The notes under the pieces were generated by a model. That model was not told the origin of the DNA and made no database searches. It worked only from the letters and a program-made list of their open reading frames with translations. The position numbers were made by a program, and so were the translations under genes. 61,932 nt of DNA from Corallococcus carmarthensis (GTDB lineage Bacteria; Myxococcota; Myxococcia; Myxococcales; Myxococcaceae): positions 1 to 61,932 of the forward strand of contig NZ_RAWE01000035.1 in NCBI RefSeq assembly GCF_003611695.1, in the 5' to 3' direction. This document shows positions 1 through 7,508 of the stretch, in pieces (within the stretch, counting starts at the first letter, position 1; each line of letters starts with the position of its first letter).

Positions 1-198
1 TTGGCACCCAGAGCGAGGACGGCAGCCGCTTCGTCGAGCGCATCCTCACGGCCGTGATGAGCCTCAGGAAGCAGGAGCGCAACGTGCTCGACGCTCTCAC
101 TGCGTCCCTTGAAGCCCATCTCCACGGCACTCCCGCACCATCGCTGCTGCCCGGGACCTGATTCACGCTCGCGGTCGCCAGACCCCGTGAACGCTTAC
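1..198 (+). mobile_element. IS66-family insertion sequence, right end
   Basis: Right-hand end of an IS66-family element that extends out of the window to the left. It holds the 3' end of the transposase gene. About 30 bases after the stop the sequence reads ACGCTTAC (191-198), the complement of the GTAAGCG terminus usual in IS66 elements, so I place the element's end at 198. The next eight bases, GTCAAGAG, would be one copy of the target duplication; the other copy is outside the window. The boundary is inferred from the terminal motif alone. Confidence 0.65.
3..161 (+). CDS. IS66-family transposase TnpC, C-terminal fragment (cut by window edge)
   Basis: The open frame enters from the window edge and ends at TGA 159-161, giving 52 residues. 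It contains SRFVERILTAVMSLRKQ followed by RNVLDALTASLEA and a terminal SLLPGT, which matches the usual end of IS66 TnpC proteins (FVERxLTVxxxxxxQxRNVLxYLTxxxEA). This tail lies after the DDE catalytic core, so nothing can be said about activity. No start codon is visible because the gene begins upstream of the window. Confidence 0.8.
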   Translation, partial: GTQSEDGSRFVERILTAVMSLRKQERNVLDALTASLEAHLHGTPAPSLLPGT

Positions 199-264
199 GT
201 CAAGAGTTCGTGCGTATCGAGCACGTTGACCGCCGTCGCTGATTCGGTGTGCCCTGGGCTCTGC

Positions 265-1218
265 CTACTCGTGCTCCTTTGGACTCAAGCAACCCGACGC
301 GCCTTGAAGTGCTTCAGGCAGCTCTGCTTGTTCCGGCAACACGACCTTTTGAATGTTCCACGAGGAACGCAGAGCAGACATGCCCTGCTCGGCCTTGCGC
401 CAATTGGAGAGGGCACAGTCCCGCTCGCGCTCCGAAAAGGAGAACATCTGCGGGTTGGCGGTGAGCTGACTCTGGAATAGCCGCAACCAGCATTCAACCC
501 AGAACGAACCGTAGATGGTGGCATTCTGCTCCCCCCGTGGCGTTTGATGGCCGAGGGGCGCGCCGCCAGAGTAGGCGTCCAAGACATGGCCTAACTCGTG
601 CGCAGCGATGAAGATGTAGCGGGTGAGTGCATCCATTTCCGGAAGCGCGAATTGATACAGCTTCCGAGGCGCGCATGATCCCCTGAAGAAGATGACCTCC
701 GCCTGACCGCTGTCCTCTTCCACGGGGCGGACCACAGCATTGACTTGAAATGCCCCGGCGTATCGTTCGACGTCCACATACTCCCAGGTGCGAACAGCAT
801 TGAAGACCTTCCAGAGAGAGCCCCTCAGTTCTCCCTCTTCGAGGAAAGACTCCCAGGGCTTGTTGCTGTCGTCATAGAACGAGGGGCGAGCTGGCTTGCG
901 CCGCACTTCTTCAAGACTCAGTTTCGTTCCCCAGATACCTGCCTTCTCCACCGCTTCGTGGAATAGCGGGGTCTTGAAGATATCTTTGCAGAGAGCGAGA
1001 TTATCCTCGACTTGAAATACCAATCCTAGCGGCACGGCGATCTCAAGCTGACCCGCGGCATCTCGCTTGAAGCAGAAATCGTCCTTATCGTTGCTCCCGA
1101 TACCCTCGCAGGATTCGACCTTCGGTAGAGGCAGGCTGGCCGGCATACTGTCCGCCGACGCGGTGCAACCTGCGAGAAGCAGGACGCCCAGCATTCTCCA
1201 ACGGGATACGCGGCTCAT
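265..1218 (-). CDS. Lipoprotein with zinc-metallopeptidase HExxH motif
   Basis: Predicted lipoprotein of 317 residues. I chose the ATG at 1218 because AGGAAGGG lies nine bases upstream; in-frame ATGs at 1224 and 1239 are alternatives. A short basic N-terminus leads into a hydrophobic stretch ending LLLAGC, a lipobox with Cys18 as the lipidated residue. Near residue 207 is AAHELGHVLDAYSGG, a zinc-binding HExxH motif of the gluzincin or zincin type, with the second His directly followed by GHVLD as in many secreted peptidase-like proteins. There is no wider family match I recognise. It is the last gene of a three-gene minus-strand operon. The role could be proteolysis at the cell envelope, or the fold could be kept without activity. 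Confidence 0.7.
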   Translation of the reverse strand: MSRVSRWRMLGVLLLAGCTASADSMPASLPLPKVESCEGIGSNDKDDFCFKRDAAGQLEIAVPLGLVFQVEDNLALCKDIFKTPLFHEAVEKAGIWGTKLSLEEVRRKPARPSFYDDSNKPWESFLEEGELRGSLWKVFNAVRTWEYVDVERYAGAFQVNAVVRPVEEDSGQAEVIFFRGSCAPRKLYQFALPEMDALTRYIFIAAHELGHVLDAYSGGAPLGHQTPRGEQNATIYGSFWVECWLRLFQSQLTANPQMFSFSERERDCALSNWRKAEQGMSALRSSWNIQKVVLPEQAELPEALQGASGCLSPKEHE

Positions 1219-1259
1219 GAGCATGTGCCCTTCCTGCATCTAACGGTCGAGAGTAGAAC

Positions 1260-1781
1260 TTAAACCTTCCCTCCTCCAGCCGGAGTCGATGCACCAGCTC
1301 CGCTGCGCGACTCAAGGAACTCTCGTCTGAAGACGAGCAATCCGAACCAGCCGAGACTCAAGATGAGCGTCAGGTATTGAAGCCGCTCTGACCAGACCCG
1401 GCTCGGCGAGTAGGGGTCATGGATATCCGCCTCGAGCTGGTTACGGACGGCAACCATCCACAAATGACCAAAGAAGATGGAAACCACTGCAGAAACCAAC
1501 ACAGCTGCCGCACAGGCGAACTCTGCATTGGTCCATTCCCCGCGGCGCTCTTTCAGGTAGTAGGCCACGACGCCGATGATGGCCAGGGCAGAAGCGGAAA
1601 AAAGCTTGGAGACCTCCAGCTCTATTGCGATGGCCTGCTTGAGCACGTCATTGAGCTGTCCTCCAAGACGTCGCCCCTCCGCAGTGTCCGCCAGAAAGAA
1701 GAGTTCAAAGAGAATGAACACCCCAGCCAGGAGCAGGGGCGTACCGCTCAGCACCCACATGCGCAGGGAGGCCTTCCTCAT
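1260..1781 (-). CDS. Four-helix membrane protein of unknown function
   Basis: Protein of 173 residues with about four hydrophobic segments: near the start (LLLAGVFILFELFFLA), SALAIIGVVAYYLK, AAAVLVSAVVSIFFGHLW and LTLILSLGWFGLLVF. A charged loop between the last two holds NQLEADIHDPYSP. The ATG at 1781 overlaps the TGA of the upstream gene as ATGA, which implies translational coupling and decides the start; the open frame itself extends upstream to 1820. I do not recognise a family. The neighbours on both sides are exported proteins, so the three probably work together in the envelope. Confidence 0.6.
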   Translation of the reverse strand: MRKASLRMWVLSGTPLLLAGVFILFELFFLADTAEGRRLGGQLNDVLKQAIAIELEVSKLFSASALAIIGVVAYYLKERRGEWTNAEFACAAAVLVSAVVSIFFGHLWMVAVRNQLEADIHDPYSPSRVWSERLQYLTLILSLGWFGLLVFRREFLESRSGAGASTPAGGGKV

Positions 1782-2608
1782 CGGGTAGTCCTCGGTTCTG
1801 GCAGCTTCACCAGCATACACTTGAGTTCGGGTGGGTCAGATGGCTCGCCTGCGAGCACTAGCGCATGACGACTGCCGTTGACGAGGACATGGCGCTCACT
1901 ATCGCCCGAGGCACACTTGAAATTGATTTGAAGCACGCAGTCCAAATAGCCATCCCTTTTGAAGATAGCGCTGCGCTGGTCGTCGCACTCGAAGTGCAAG
2001 GTTGCCGGAAAAGGAACCTTGCCCCGGACGGTCTTACCCGAGCCGGGATTGGCAATAACCAACTCGGACTCCTGGGGTTCAGAGGTGAAGGTGAACATCG
2101 CCTTCTTTTCAGGCACACCCATTCCCCCTGCTTCCCGGCAGCGCTTCTCTGACTTGCGGAGGGTAAACGTGAAAGCCTCAACGCTGGCGCTACTGTCATC
2201 CCTCCTCGAACTCAACTCCGCGCTAATCGCCTTGGCGCCCGCTGACGCACTGCTCCAGCATCCAAACATAGTGACTGTGCCAGGCTTGAAGCCGTCGTCT
2301 TGCCGCGTAAGCGTGGTGAGCGCGCTGAGTCCATGGATTGAAGTTATCGACAAGGTCGGTCGTTCGTCAGTAGGCGCCTCGAACAAGGCGGGAAGGACGC
2401 CGACGACCTTTCTCGATGCACTAACCTCAAAGACTTGTCCCTTCGCCAAGCCATCTGGGTCCTCAACGACCACGCGCCAATATGGGGCTGGCGCCGCTTC
2501 AACGAGGGTTCCCATGAGCAGGCATGCCCCAACAAGGAAAAGCCTCAATCCGGAGTCCTTATTCATTCGTAGATGGGTGGCGCGATAGCATTCGCTGTCC
2601 GTTTCCAT
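1778..2608 (-). CDS. Exported protein of unknown function
   Basis: Hypothetical secreted protein, first gene of the operon that continues into 1260-1781 and 265-1218. The start at 2608 is supported by a strong AAAGGAGG five bases upstream; a second in-frame ATG at 2566 (MNKDSGLRL) would put the signal peptide at the very N-terminus. The hydrophobic segment LRLFLVGACLLMGTLVEA followed by APAPYW is a likely signal peptide with cleavage after VEA. The mature part has at least five cysteines and no motif I can name. GC content here and in the upstream region to about 2730 is visibly lower than in the rest of the window, which fits acquired DNA. Confidence 0.6.
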   Translation of the reverse strand: METDSECYRATHLRMNKDSGLRLFLVGACLLMGTLVEAAPAPYWRVVVEDPDGLAKGQVFEVSASRKVVGVLPALFEAPTDERPTLSITSIHGLSALTTLTRQDDGFKPGTVTMFGCWSSASAGAKAISAELSSRRDDSSASVEAFTFTLRKSEKRCREAGGMGVPEKKAMFTFTSEPQESELVIANPGSGKTVRGKVPFPATLHFECDDQRSAIFKRDGYLDCVLQINFKCASGDSERHVLVNGSRHALVLAGEPSDPPELKCMLVKLPEPRTTR

Positions 2609-2737
2609 CTGCCTCCTTTCAACGTACGCGCGGTTTCTCTGCATACGGCTTAACGAGGATTTTGCCGTACAACATACACGGCTTCGGATAACAAATCGTC
2701 CCATGTAAACGGCGCACCCCTTTCTACCCAGAACCAC

Positions 2738-2935
2738 TTCGATGTATGGGCCGCTCCCAGGCTGTCCGCCAAGGACCGCTCTGCCCTCCGGGAGGCCCGG
2801 CGTCAGGCGCTGGCCGTGCTGCGCTCGGAGGTGGCCGTGCCGCTGGACGCACGCCTCACTGCGGAGGTGGGCCTGCCTTCACCGGAGGTGGGCCTGGCGC
2901 TGCTGGACTCGCTGGAGCAGGAACTCTGGGCCTGA
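2738..2935 (+). pseudogene. 3' remnant of a second ferritin-like gene
   Basis: Reading in frame to TGA 2933-2935, this segment begins FDVWAAPRLSAKDRSALREA and ends LLDSLEQELWA. The end of the intact gene at 3007-4380 reads DIDAWAMPRLSAEEQTRLRE and MLDSLEQELWA. The similarity starts abruptly at about 2738, and nothing upstream encodes the rest of the protein. It is therefore the last ~65 codons of a tandem paralogue whose 5' part has been lost. The open frame through this segment can be read as part of a longer ORF in another frame, but that reading is an artefact of high GC. Confidence 0.85.
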
Positions 2936-3006
2936 TGTCCCACGCGTCCGGGGGCGCGTGTCCAAGGGGGGCGGGCTTGGGGCCCGCGCTCAACTTCGAG
3001 GGGATC

Positions 3007-4380
3007 ATGAACGTCAACCGTCTGCGGGTTCTCTTCTCCCATGCCCTGCGGGCCTCCCTGGCCACGCCGCTGCTGATCACGGGATGCGATGGGAGGCCCA
3101 CCGTCACCGTGGAGCCAACCCCGAAGCCAGAGCCCGTCGACCTGAGCCAGCACTCGGACGTCGCCTGCGTGAACAGCTTCCCCGCGCTCACGGGCCTGAC
3201 GGTGGACCCTCCTCCGGACGTGCTCCAGATGCGCACCATCAAGCGCCGGTATCCGCCCTCATCGCCTCCGGAAGCCGACCTCCAGACGTCGGAGGGCGTG
3301 CCCTGCGCGACGGCCACGAACCCCCAGGCGTGCCTGGACCAGCTCGATGCGCTGGCGGTCACTCGCGGCTTCCCGAGGATTTGTGGCTACAGCATCGAGT
3401 GCTACGAGAGCCTCCTCGTCACGACCCGCGGCGACGAGGTGACGACGTACACGACCGCGGACTCCGTCCGGGCCCTGCTGGGCCGCATCGACACCCCGGA
3501 AGAGGCCGCGCTCCTGGTCTATGCCTCGGGTTATGCGCTGTGCGGTTACCCGGCCTACGAGCGCGGGAAGATCCGGGCCCTTCCGGACGGGACCTTCAGC
3601 GTCGTCAGCATCCAGGACTACGACTGTGAAACGAACGTGTACGAGACCCGGCACGACCTGAAGGTCACGCCGTCCGGTGTGGTGACGGAGGAAGGCACCT
3701 TTCCCCTCAAGGAGGGCACGCCCGACTGCGTCGTCGGCCGGAGGCCCGTGGGGCTCCAGGATGCACGGGCGGGTGGCTGCGAGGACGCACGGGGCGGCTA
3801 CTTCGCGAACGCCGCCCGGCTGGAGGCCGCCGCCATCCACGCGTTCCTGCGCCTGCGCGACGAGTTGGCCCTGCACGGCGCGAGCAGTGAGTTGCAGGAC
3901 GCGGCGCTCGCCAGCGCGGCAGACGAGGTGCGGCACACTGAAGTCACCCTGCGGCTGGCCCACCGCTTCGGCGCCACGCCTGTGCCTCCCGCGGTCACGG
4001 CCCTGCCGCTGCGCCCGCTGGACGAAGTGCTCCTCGACAACGCCGTGGAGGGCTGCGTGCGGGAGACCTATGGCGCGCTGGTGGCGCACCACCAGGCGCT
4101 GCACGCGCGCGACCCGGAGATCCGCGAGGCCATGGTGCGCATCGCGGAGGACGAGACGCGCCACGCGGGCCTGTCCTGGGACATCGACGCCTGGGCCATG
4201 CCCCGCCTGTCCGCCGAGGAGCAGACCCGGCTTCGTGAGGCGCGGCGGCAGGCCGTCACGGTGCTGCGCGCGGAGGTGGCCATCCCGCTCGACGCGCGCC
4301 TCACCGCCGATGCGGGCCTACCCTCCGTGGCGGAAGGTCTCGCGATGCTCGACTCGCTGGAGCAGGAACTCTGGGCCTGA
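3007..4380 (+). CDS. Ferritin-like (di-iron) domain lipoprotein
   Basis: Protein of 457 residues. The ATG at 3007 follows GAGGGG and opens a signal sequence ending LLITGC, a likely lipobox. Residues up to about 260 form a Cys-containing N-terminal part of unknown fold. The C-terminal ~180 residues carry the paired helices of a ferritin-like four-helix bundle: RLEAAAIHAF, then ADEVRHTEV, then GCVRETYGAL, then EDETRHAGL. The E...ExxH pattern appears twice, as expected for a di-iron centre. Such proteins are usually oxidoreductases or metal-storage proteins; the substrate is unknown. A truncated copy of the same gene lies just upstream, so this was a tandem pair. Confidence 0.75.
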   Translation: MNVNRLRVLFSHALRASLATPLLITGCDGRPTVTVEPTPKPEPVDLSQHSDVACVNSFPALTGLTVDPPPDVLQMRTIKRRYPPSSPPEADLQTSEGVPCATATNPQACLDQLDALAVTRGFPRICGYSIECYESLLVTTRGDEVTTYTTADSVRALLGRIDTPEEAALLVYASGYALCGYPAYERGKIRALPDGTFSVVSIQDYDCETNVYETRHDLKVTPSGVVTEEGTFPLKEGTPDCVVGRRPVGLQDARAGGCEDARGGYFANAARLEAAAIHAFLRLRDELALHGASSELQDAALASAADEVRHTEVTLRLAHRFGATPVPPAVTALPLRPLDEVLLDNAVEGCVRETYGALVAHHQALHARDPEIREAMVRIAEDETRHAGLSWDIDAWAMPRLSAEEQTRLREARRQAVTVLRAEVAIPLDARLTADAGLPSVAEGLAMLDSLEQELWA

Positions 4381-4384
4381 GTCG

Positions 4385-5407
4385 CTACAGCACTTCCTCG
4401 CGAAGGTCGGGGAACACCTTCCCCACCTTGCCGAGCAGGTAGTCCCCATACGTGCCCCGGAAGGCGTGCACGCTCTGCCAGTCCCAGCGCTCCGCGTGGT
4501 CGTCCGCGCCCGCGTCCTTCAACGCAGGCGAGTCGATGGCGTGGATCTCCGCCGTCCAGTCCGGGTCGAAGAAGAACGGCAGCGACAGCCGGTCGCGGCC
4601 CGCGCGATTGAGCACCCGGTGCGGCGTGGAGCGGTACACGCCGCGCGTCATCCGGTCGAGCATGTCGCCGATGTTGCACACGAACGCGTTCTCCACCGGC
4701 GGCGCGTCCGCCCAGCGCGTGTGCCCGTCCTGCCGTGTCTTCACCTGGAGGCCGCCCGCGTCGTCCTGCTTGAGGATGGTGAGCACACCGTAGTCGGTGT
4801 GCTCGCCCACGCCCCACACTGGCAGCCCTTGCGCGTCCACCTCCGGGCCCGGCGGATAGTTGAAGATGCGGAACAGCACCGTCGGATCCGCCATGTACCG
4901 CCGGGCGAAGAAGTCCGCCTCCAGTTCCAGGCTGAGCGCGATGCCGGACATCAGCGCGTGCCCCAGCGACGTCAGCGCCGACATGTATTCGAGCACCGCG
5001 CCGCCCAGCCCCTCCGGCTCCCGGGGGAACAGGTTCGGTCCGTGCAGCGGGGTGCCTGCGCGCACGCGAGGATCCTCCGGCGGAAGCTCCGTGCCGAAGT
5101 ACAGCCCCTCCTTGCGGTCCGGCCGGCCCGACGTGAGTTCCCCGCCCACCGGGAAGAAGCCTCGCCACGCCCTCCCACCGAGCGCCATGCGCACCCGCTG
5201 TTTCTCCTCCTCCGACCGCGCGAAGAAATCCCGCGCCAGCGCTTCCAGCCGGGACTGGAGCCCCAAGTCCACACCGTGGCCCACGACATAGAAGAAGCCG
5301 GTGTGGCGGCATGCCGCGCCCATGCGGGAAGCGACCTCCCTGCGGGCCTGGGGACTCGACGAAGCGTCGACGAGGGCTCGGACGTCGATGAGGGGCACGG
5401 TGTCCAT
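4385..5407 (-). CDS. 2-oxoglutarate/Fe(II)-dependent oxygenase, isopenicillin N synthase family
   Basis: Protein of 340 residues, the usual length for this family. The N-terminal DIOX_N segment contains RHTGFFYVVGHGV. The jelly-roll core has all metal and cosubstrate ligands: His203 and Asp205 in GEHTDYGVLT, His263 in STPHRVLNR, and Arg273 and Ser275 in RDRLSLPFFF, which bind 2-oxoglutarate. It should catalyse an oxidative reaction such as hydroxylation or desaturation in the cytoplasm. The gene is convergent with the ferritin-like gene, only four bases apart, and no close partner gene is visible. It could tailor a metabolite, but it is 4 kb from the NRPS gene and on the opposite strand, with other genes between, so the link is weak. 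Confidence 0.88.
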   Translation of the reverse strand: MDTVPLIDVRALVDASSSPQARREVASRMGAACRHTGFFYVVGHGVDLGLQSRLEALARDFFARSEEEKQRVRMALGGRAWRGFFPVGGELTSGRPDRKEGLYFGTELPPEDPRVRAGTPLHGPNLFPREPEGLGGAVLEYMSALTSLGHALMSGIALSLELEADFFARRYMADPTVLFRIFNYPPGPEVDAQGLPVWGVGEHTDYGVLTILKQDDAGGLQVKTRQDGHTRWADAPPVENAFVCNIGDMLDRMTRGVYRSTPHRVLNRAGRDRLSLPFFFDPDWTAEIHAIDSPALKDAGADDHAERWDWQSVHAFRGTYGDYLLGKVGKVFPDLREEVL

Positions 5408-5566
5408 GGCGTAACTCTAAGGAGATGACCAGGAGTTCGTCGCCAAATCCTGCGCGGAAGCACGGCTCGGGCGGATGCGTCCAAGGTCCATCGACACAGG
5501 CACTCTCTCTACGGGAGGGCGTACAACGCTTCAAGGTCGCCCAAGGGTGCGAAGGGCTCTCACCGC

Positions 5567-7147
5567 TCACGAAGCAGGGCGGCCCAGGGCATGGGCTATG
5601 AAGCGCCAGAGGCGCGCAGCCCACCGGCCCAGGAGCCCTTGGGTCTCGTGAAGAGGCTCGTCCTCCACAGGCACCGCCACTTGGATTTGTCCGAGAGAAT
5701 CGGTGGGTAGAGTTCCTGGCTGGAGGCCCCCCTCCGGAGACGAAACGCCCCAATCCGTCCGACAGTCGGACAGGATTCCCAAGGCAGCGTCCGTCCCATC
5801 CCCTCCGGTGCACTCCCCACCGGGTTCGCACATAGCGGGCCCAGGGTCAGTTGGAAGTAGCAGCGCCCCGCTGTCGGCCTCCATGGAAAGGGCCTCACCA
5901 TGAGGACAGGGTGTACCGCCGAGCAACTCGGTGTCGCCGGTGGCGGGCGCGAGGCCACCGGGACCATGCACCCCAACGCAGGGGTGTACCTCCATCGCCT
6001 CGTCCTGGTGAGGAACCGACGTGGGGTCTCGGAGGTCATGCTCCTCAACAAAGGGGCGTGCCTCCATCGTATCGTCCTGGTGCGGAACTGACGTGGAGTC
6101 TCCGCGACCACGTTCCTCGACGAAGGGACGTTCCTCCATCGCATCGTCCCGGTGAGGAACCGACGTGGGGCCACCGCGGCCACGTTCCTCAACGAAGGGA
6201 CGTTCCTCCATCGCATCGTCCTGGTGAAGGACGGACGTGGGGTCTCCGAGGACACGTTCCTCAACAAAGGAACGTGTCTCCAGAGCCTCGTCCTGGCGAT
6301 GGACTCTCGTGGGATTGCCGAGGCCACGCTCTTCAACGCAGGGGCGTGCCTCCATGACCTCGTCCTGCTCGGTGGCTGACGTGGAGTCGCCGAGGAGGCC
6401 CTCCCGGGAGCCCTGGGCTTCGGGGCACTCCTCCTGCTCCTGGGGGACGGGGGCGAAGTCGTCCAGCACGCGCTCATCGCACGCCTTCAGCAGCGCCGGC
6501 AGCTCGTGCTGGAGTCGCCGCACGTCGCGAGTGTCCAGGGCCCCCATCGCGCAGGTGGTCCACTGGCGCAGCGGCTCGCCGCCCATGAGGGACAGCAGCC
6601 GGGATGCATTGCCTCGCAAGGCCCACTGCAGCGACTGGATGAGGAGCAGGTGCCCTGGGCGCTCCGCAATCCGGGCCGCCAGCCTCAGCAGCTCGAATTC
6701 CAACTGCGCGCAGCGGACCCCCGGGTGCCAGCGCGCCGCGTCCCATAGCCTGAAGCAGGCATCCTCCAACGGGCGCAGGTCCGCCCCGGAGGCCCTCGCG
6801 CAGCAGTCGGCCAGCAACTCCACCAGCACCTGCCGTTTGAGGCTGAAGAAGCCTTCCAGCAGCCGCCGGCACTCCGGGCCGCCCTCGTCATGCAGCGCCA
6901 GGCCCAGGTTCTCCAGCGTCAGCGACTCATCCAGCGCCACCGCTCGTGCCCTGCGCGCGGAGCGCTGCACCACCAGCCCTCGCGCCGCCAGCCGCCGCAG
7001 TGCCTCGCGCACCGTGCCCCGACTCACCCCGTAGATGCGCGCCAGCATCCTTTCCGAGCCCAACTGCCCGCTTCTCGGCAGCTTCCCCAGCGAAATATCG
7101 CGCTCGATCTGCTCCTCCACGTACGCCACGAGTCCCACCCGCACCAT
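5567..7147 (-). CDS. FadR/GntR-type transcriptional regulator with repetitive acidic tail
   Basis: Protein of 526 residues. The ATG at 7147 is preceded by AGGAGG nine bases upstream; the open frame extends to 7462 but that part looks non-coding. Residues ~1-75 are a winged-helix GntR domain (LGSERMLARIYGVSRGTVREALRRL). Residues ~80-235 are helical and resemble a FadR-type effector domain (RRLLEGFFSLKRQ, CAQLEFELLRLA). After that comes a low-complexity tail with six copies of a 24-residue unit (PTSVPHQDDAMEERPF...), encoded at 5974-6405, and a final segment rich in Gly, Asp and Leu. Normal GntR regulators end near residue 240, so more than half of this protein is extra. It is divergent from the Gfo/Idh oxidoreductase gene, a possible target. 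Confidence 0.75.
   Translation of the reverse strand: MVRVGLVAYVEEQIERDISLGKLPRSGQLGSERMLARIYGVSRGTVREALRRLAARGLVVQRSARRARAVALDESLTLENLGLALHDEGGPECRRLLEGFFSLKRQVLVELLADCCARASGADLRPLEDACFRLWDAARWHPGVRCAQLEFELLRLAARIAERPGHLLLIQSLQWALRGNASRLLSLMGGEPLRQWTTCAMGALDTRDVRRLQHELPALLKACDERVLDDFAPVPQEQEECPEAQGSREGLLGDSTSATEQDEVMEARPCVEERGLGNPTRVHRQDEALETRSFVEERVLGDPTSVLHQDDAMEERPFVEERGRGGPTSVPHRDDAMEERPFVEERGRGDSTSVPHQDDTMEARPFVEEHDLRDPTSVPHQDEAMEVHPCVGVHGPGGLAPATGDTELLGGTPCPHGEALSMEADSGALLLPTDPGPAMCEPGGECTGGDGTDAALGILSDCRTDWGVSSPEGGLQPGTLPTDSLGQIQVAVPVEDEPLHETQGLLGRWAARLWRFIAHALGRPAS
5752..5777. repeat. Palindromic element, copy 1 (inside the GntR-type gene)
   Basis: Near-perfect dyad with core GTCCGAC-A-GTCGGAC and outer arms AATCC/GGATT; one base is missing from the left arm. 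It lies inside the 3' part of the regulator gene, in the poorly conserved tail. Three further copies of the same core occur in the window at 7242-7266, 37790-37804 and 37842-37866. Confidence 0.7.
5974..6405 (-). repeat. Six tandem 72-nt repeats in the regulator gene
   Basis: Six imperfect units of exactly 72 bases start at 5974, 6046, 6118, 6190, 6262 and 6334. Each encodes 24 residues, so the frame is kept. The encoded unit is acidic and has the form PTSVxHQDxAMExRPFVEERGxGD. Because the unit is a multiple of three, copy number can change without breaking the protein. Confidence 0.9.
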
Positions 7148-7508
7148 CCCCGTCCCCCTCCTGCCCAAGCCTCCGCCACCAAACCACAGGGGTCTGACAT
7201 GGACGCGAAAGCGGGCGCGGCCCTGGGCCGGATGCGACGCGAACTGGTCCGACTGTCGGACCAGTTGGGCGACGGCGCTCCCGACAGGGCGCCTCTGTCC
7301 GTGGACTCGCCTTGGCATCCGATCCGGCACCCATGCGCGGTCCACCGTCGCGCTCCGCGCTACACCCGCTCTCGCGGAGGCCATCGGGTCGCAGGACTTT
7401 TTCACGAACTTCTGTCGACCCGCCTGGCGCGCCGGTGTCGGGAAGGCGGCAGGGACAGGCACTCACGCCTGTCCGCGCCGGGGCCACTTCCCGCTACCCT
7501 CCTGGCCC
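7148..7508. other. Divergent intergenic region with palindrome
   Basis: 361 bases between the divergent starts of the GntR-type regulator and the Gfo/Idh oxidoreductase. It holds the palindrome at 7242-7266 and presumably both promoters. A less GC-rich stretch near 7398-7415 (GACTTTTTCACGAACTTC) is the best place for a promoter, but I cannot assign -35/-10 boxes with confidence. No small gene is convincing here. Confidence 0.5.
7242..7266. repeat. Perfect 25-bp palindrome, copy 2 of the GTCCGAC element
   Basis: Two 12-base arms around one central T: outer part AACTG/CAGTT and core GTCCGAC-T-GTCGGAC. It is about 95 bases upstream of the GntR-type regulator's start. By position it could be the regulator's operator, but the same core occurs inside coding sequence elsewhere in the window, which argues for a dispersed palindromic element instead. 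Confidence 0.75.

Noticed and set aside
2746-3006. Extension of the ferritin-like protein by 87 residues upstream of 3007
   Set aside because: This frame passes out of phase through the truncated paralogue; the lipoprotein signal at 3007 with GAGGGG is the better start.
4381-5407. The 2-oxoglutarate oxygenase as a tailoring enzyme of the NRPS product
   Set aside because: It is 4 kb away on the opposite strand with three unrelated genes between, so a link is not supported by the sequence.
5974-6405. CRISPR array
   Set aside because: Units are contiguous 72-base coding repeats without spacers, in frame inside a protein gene.
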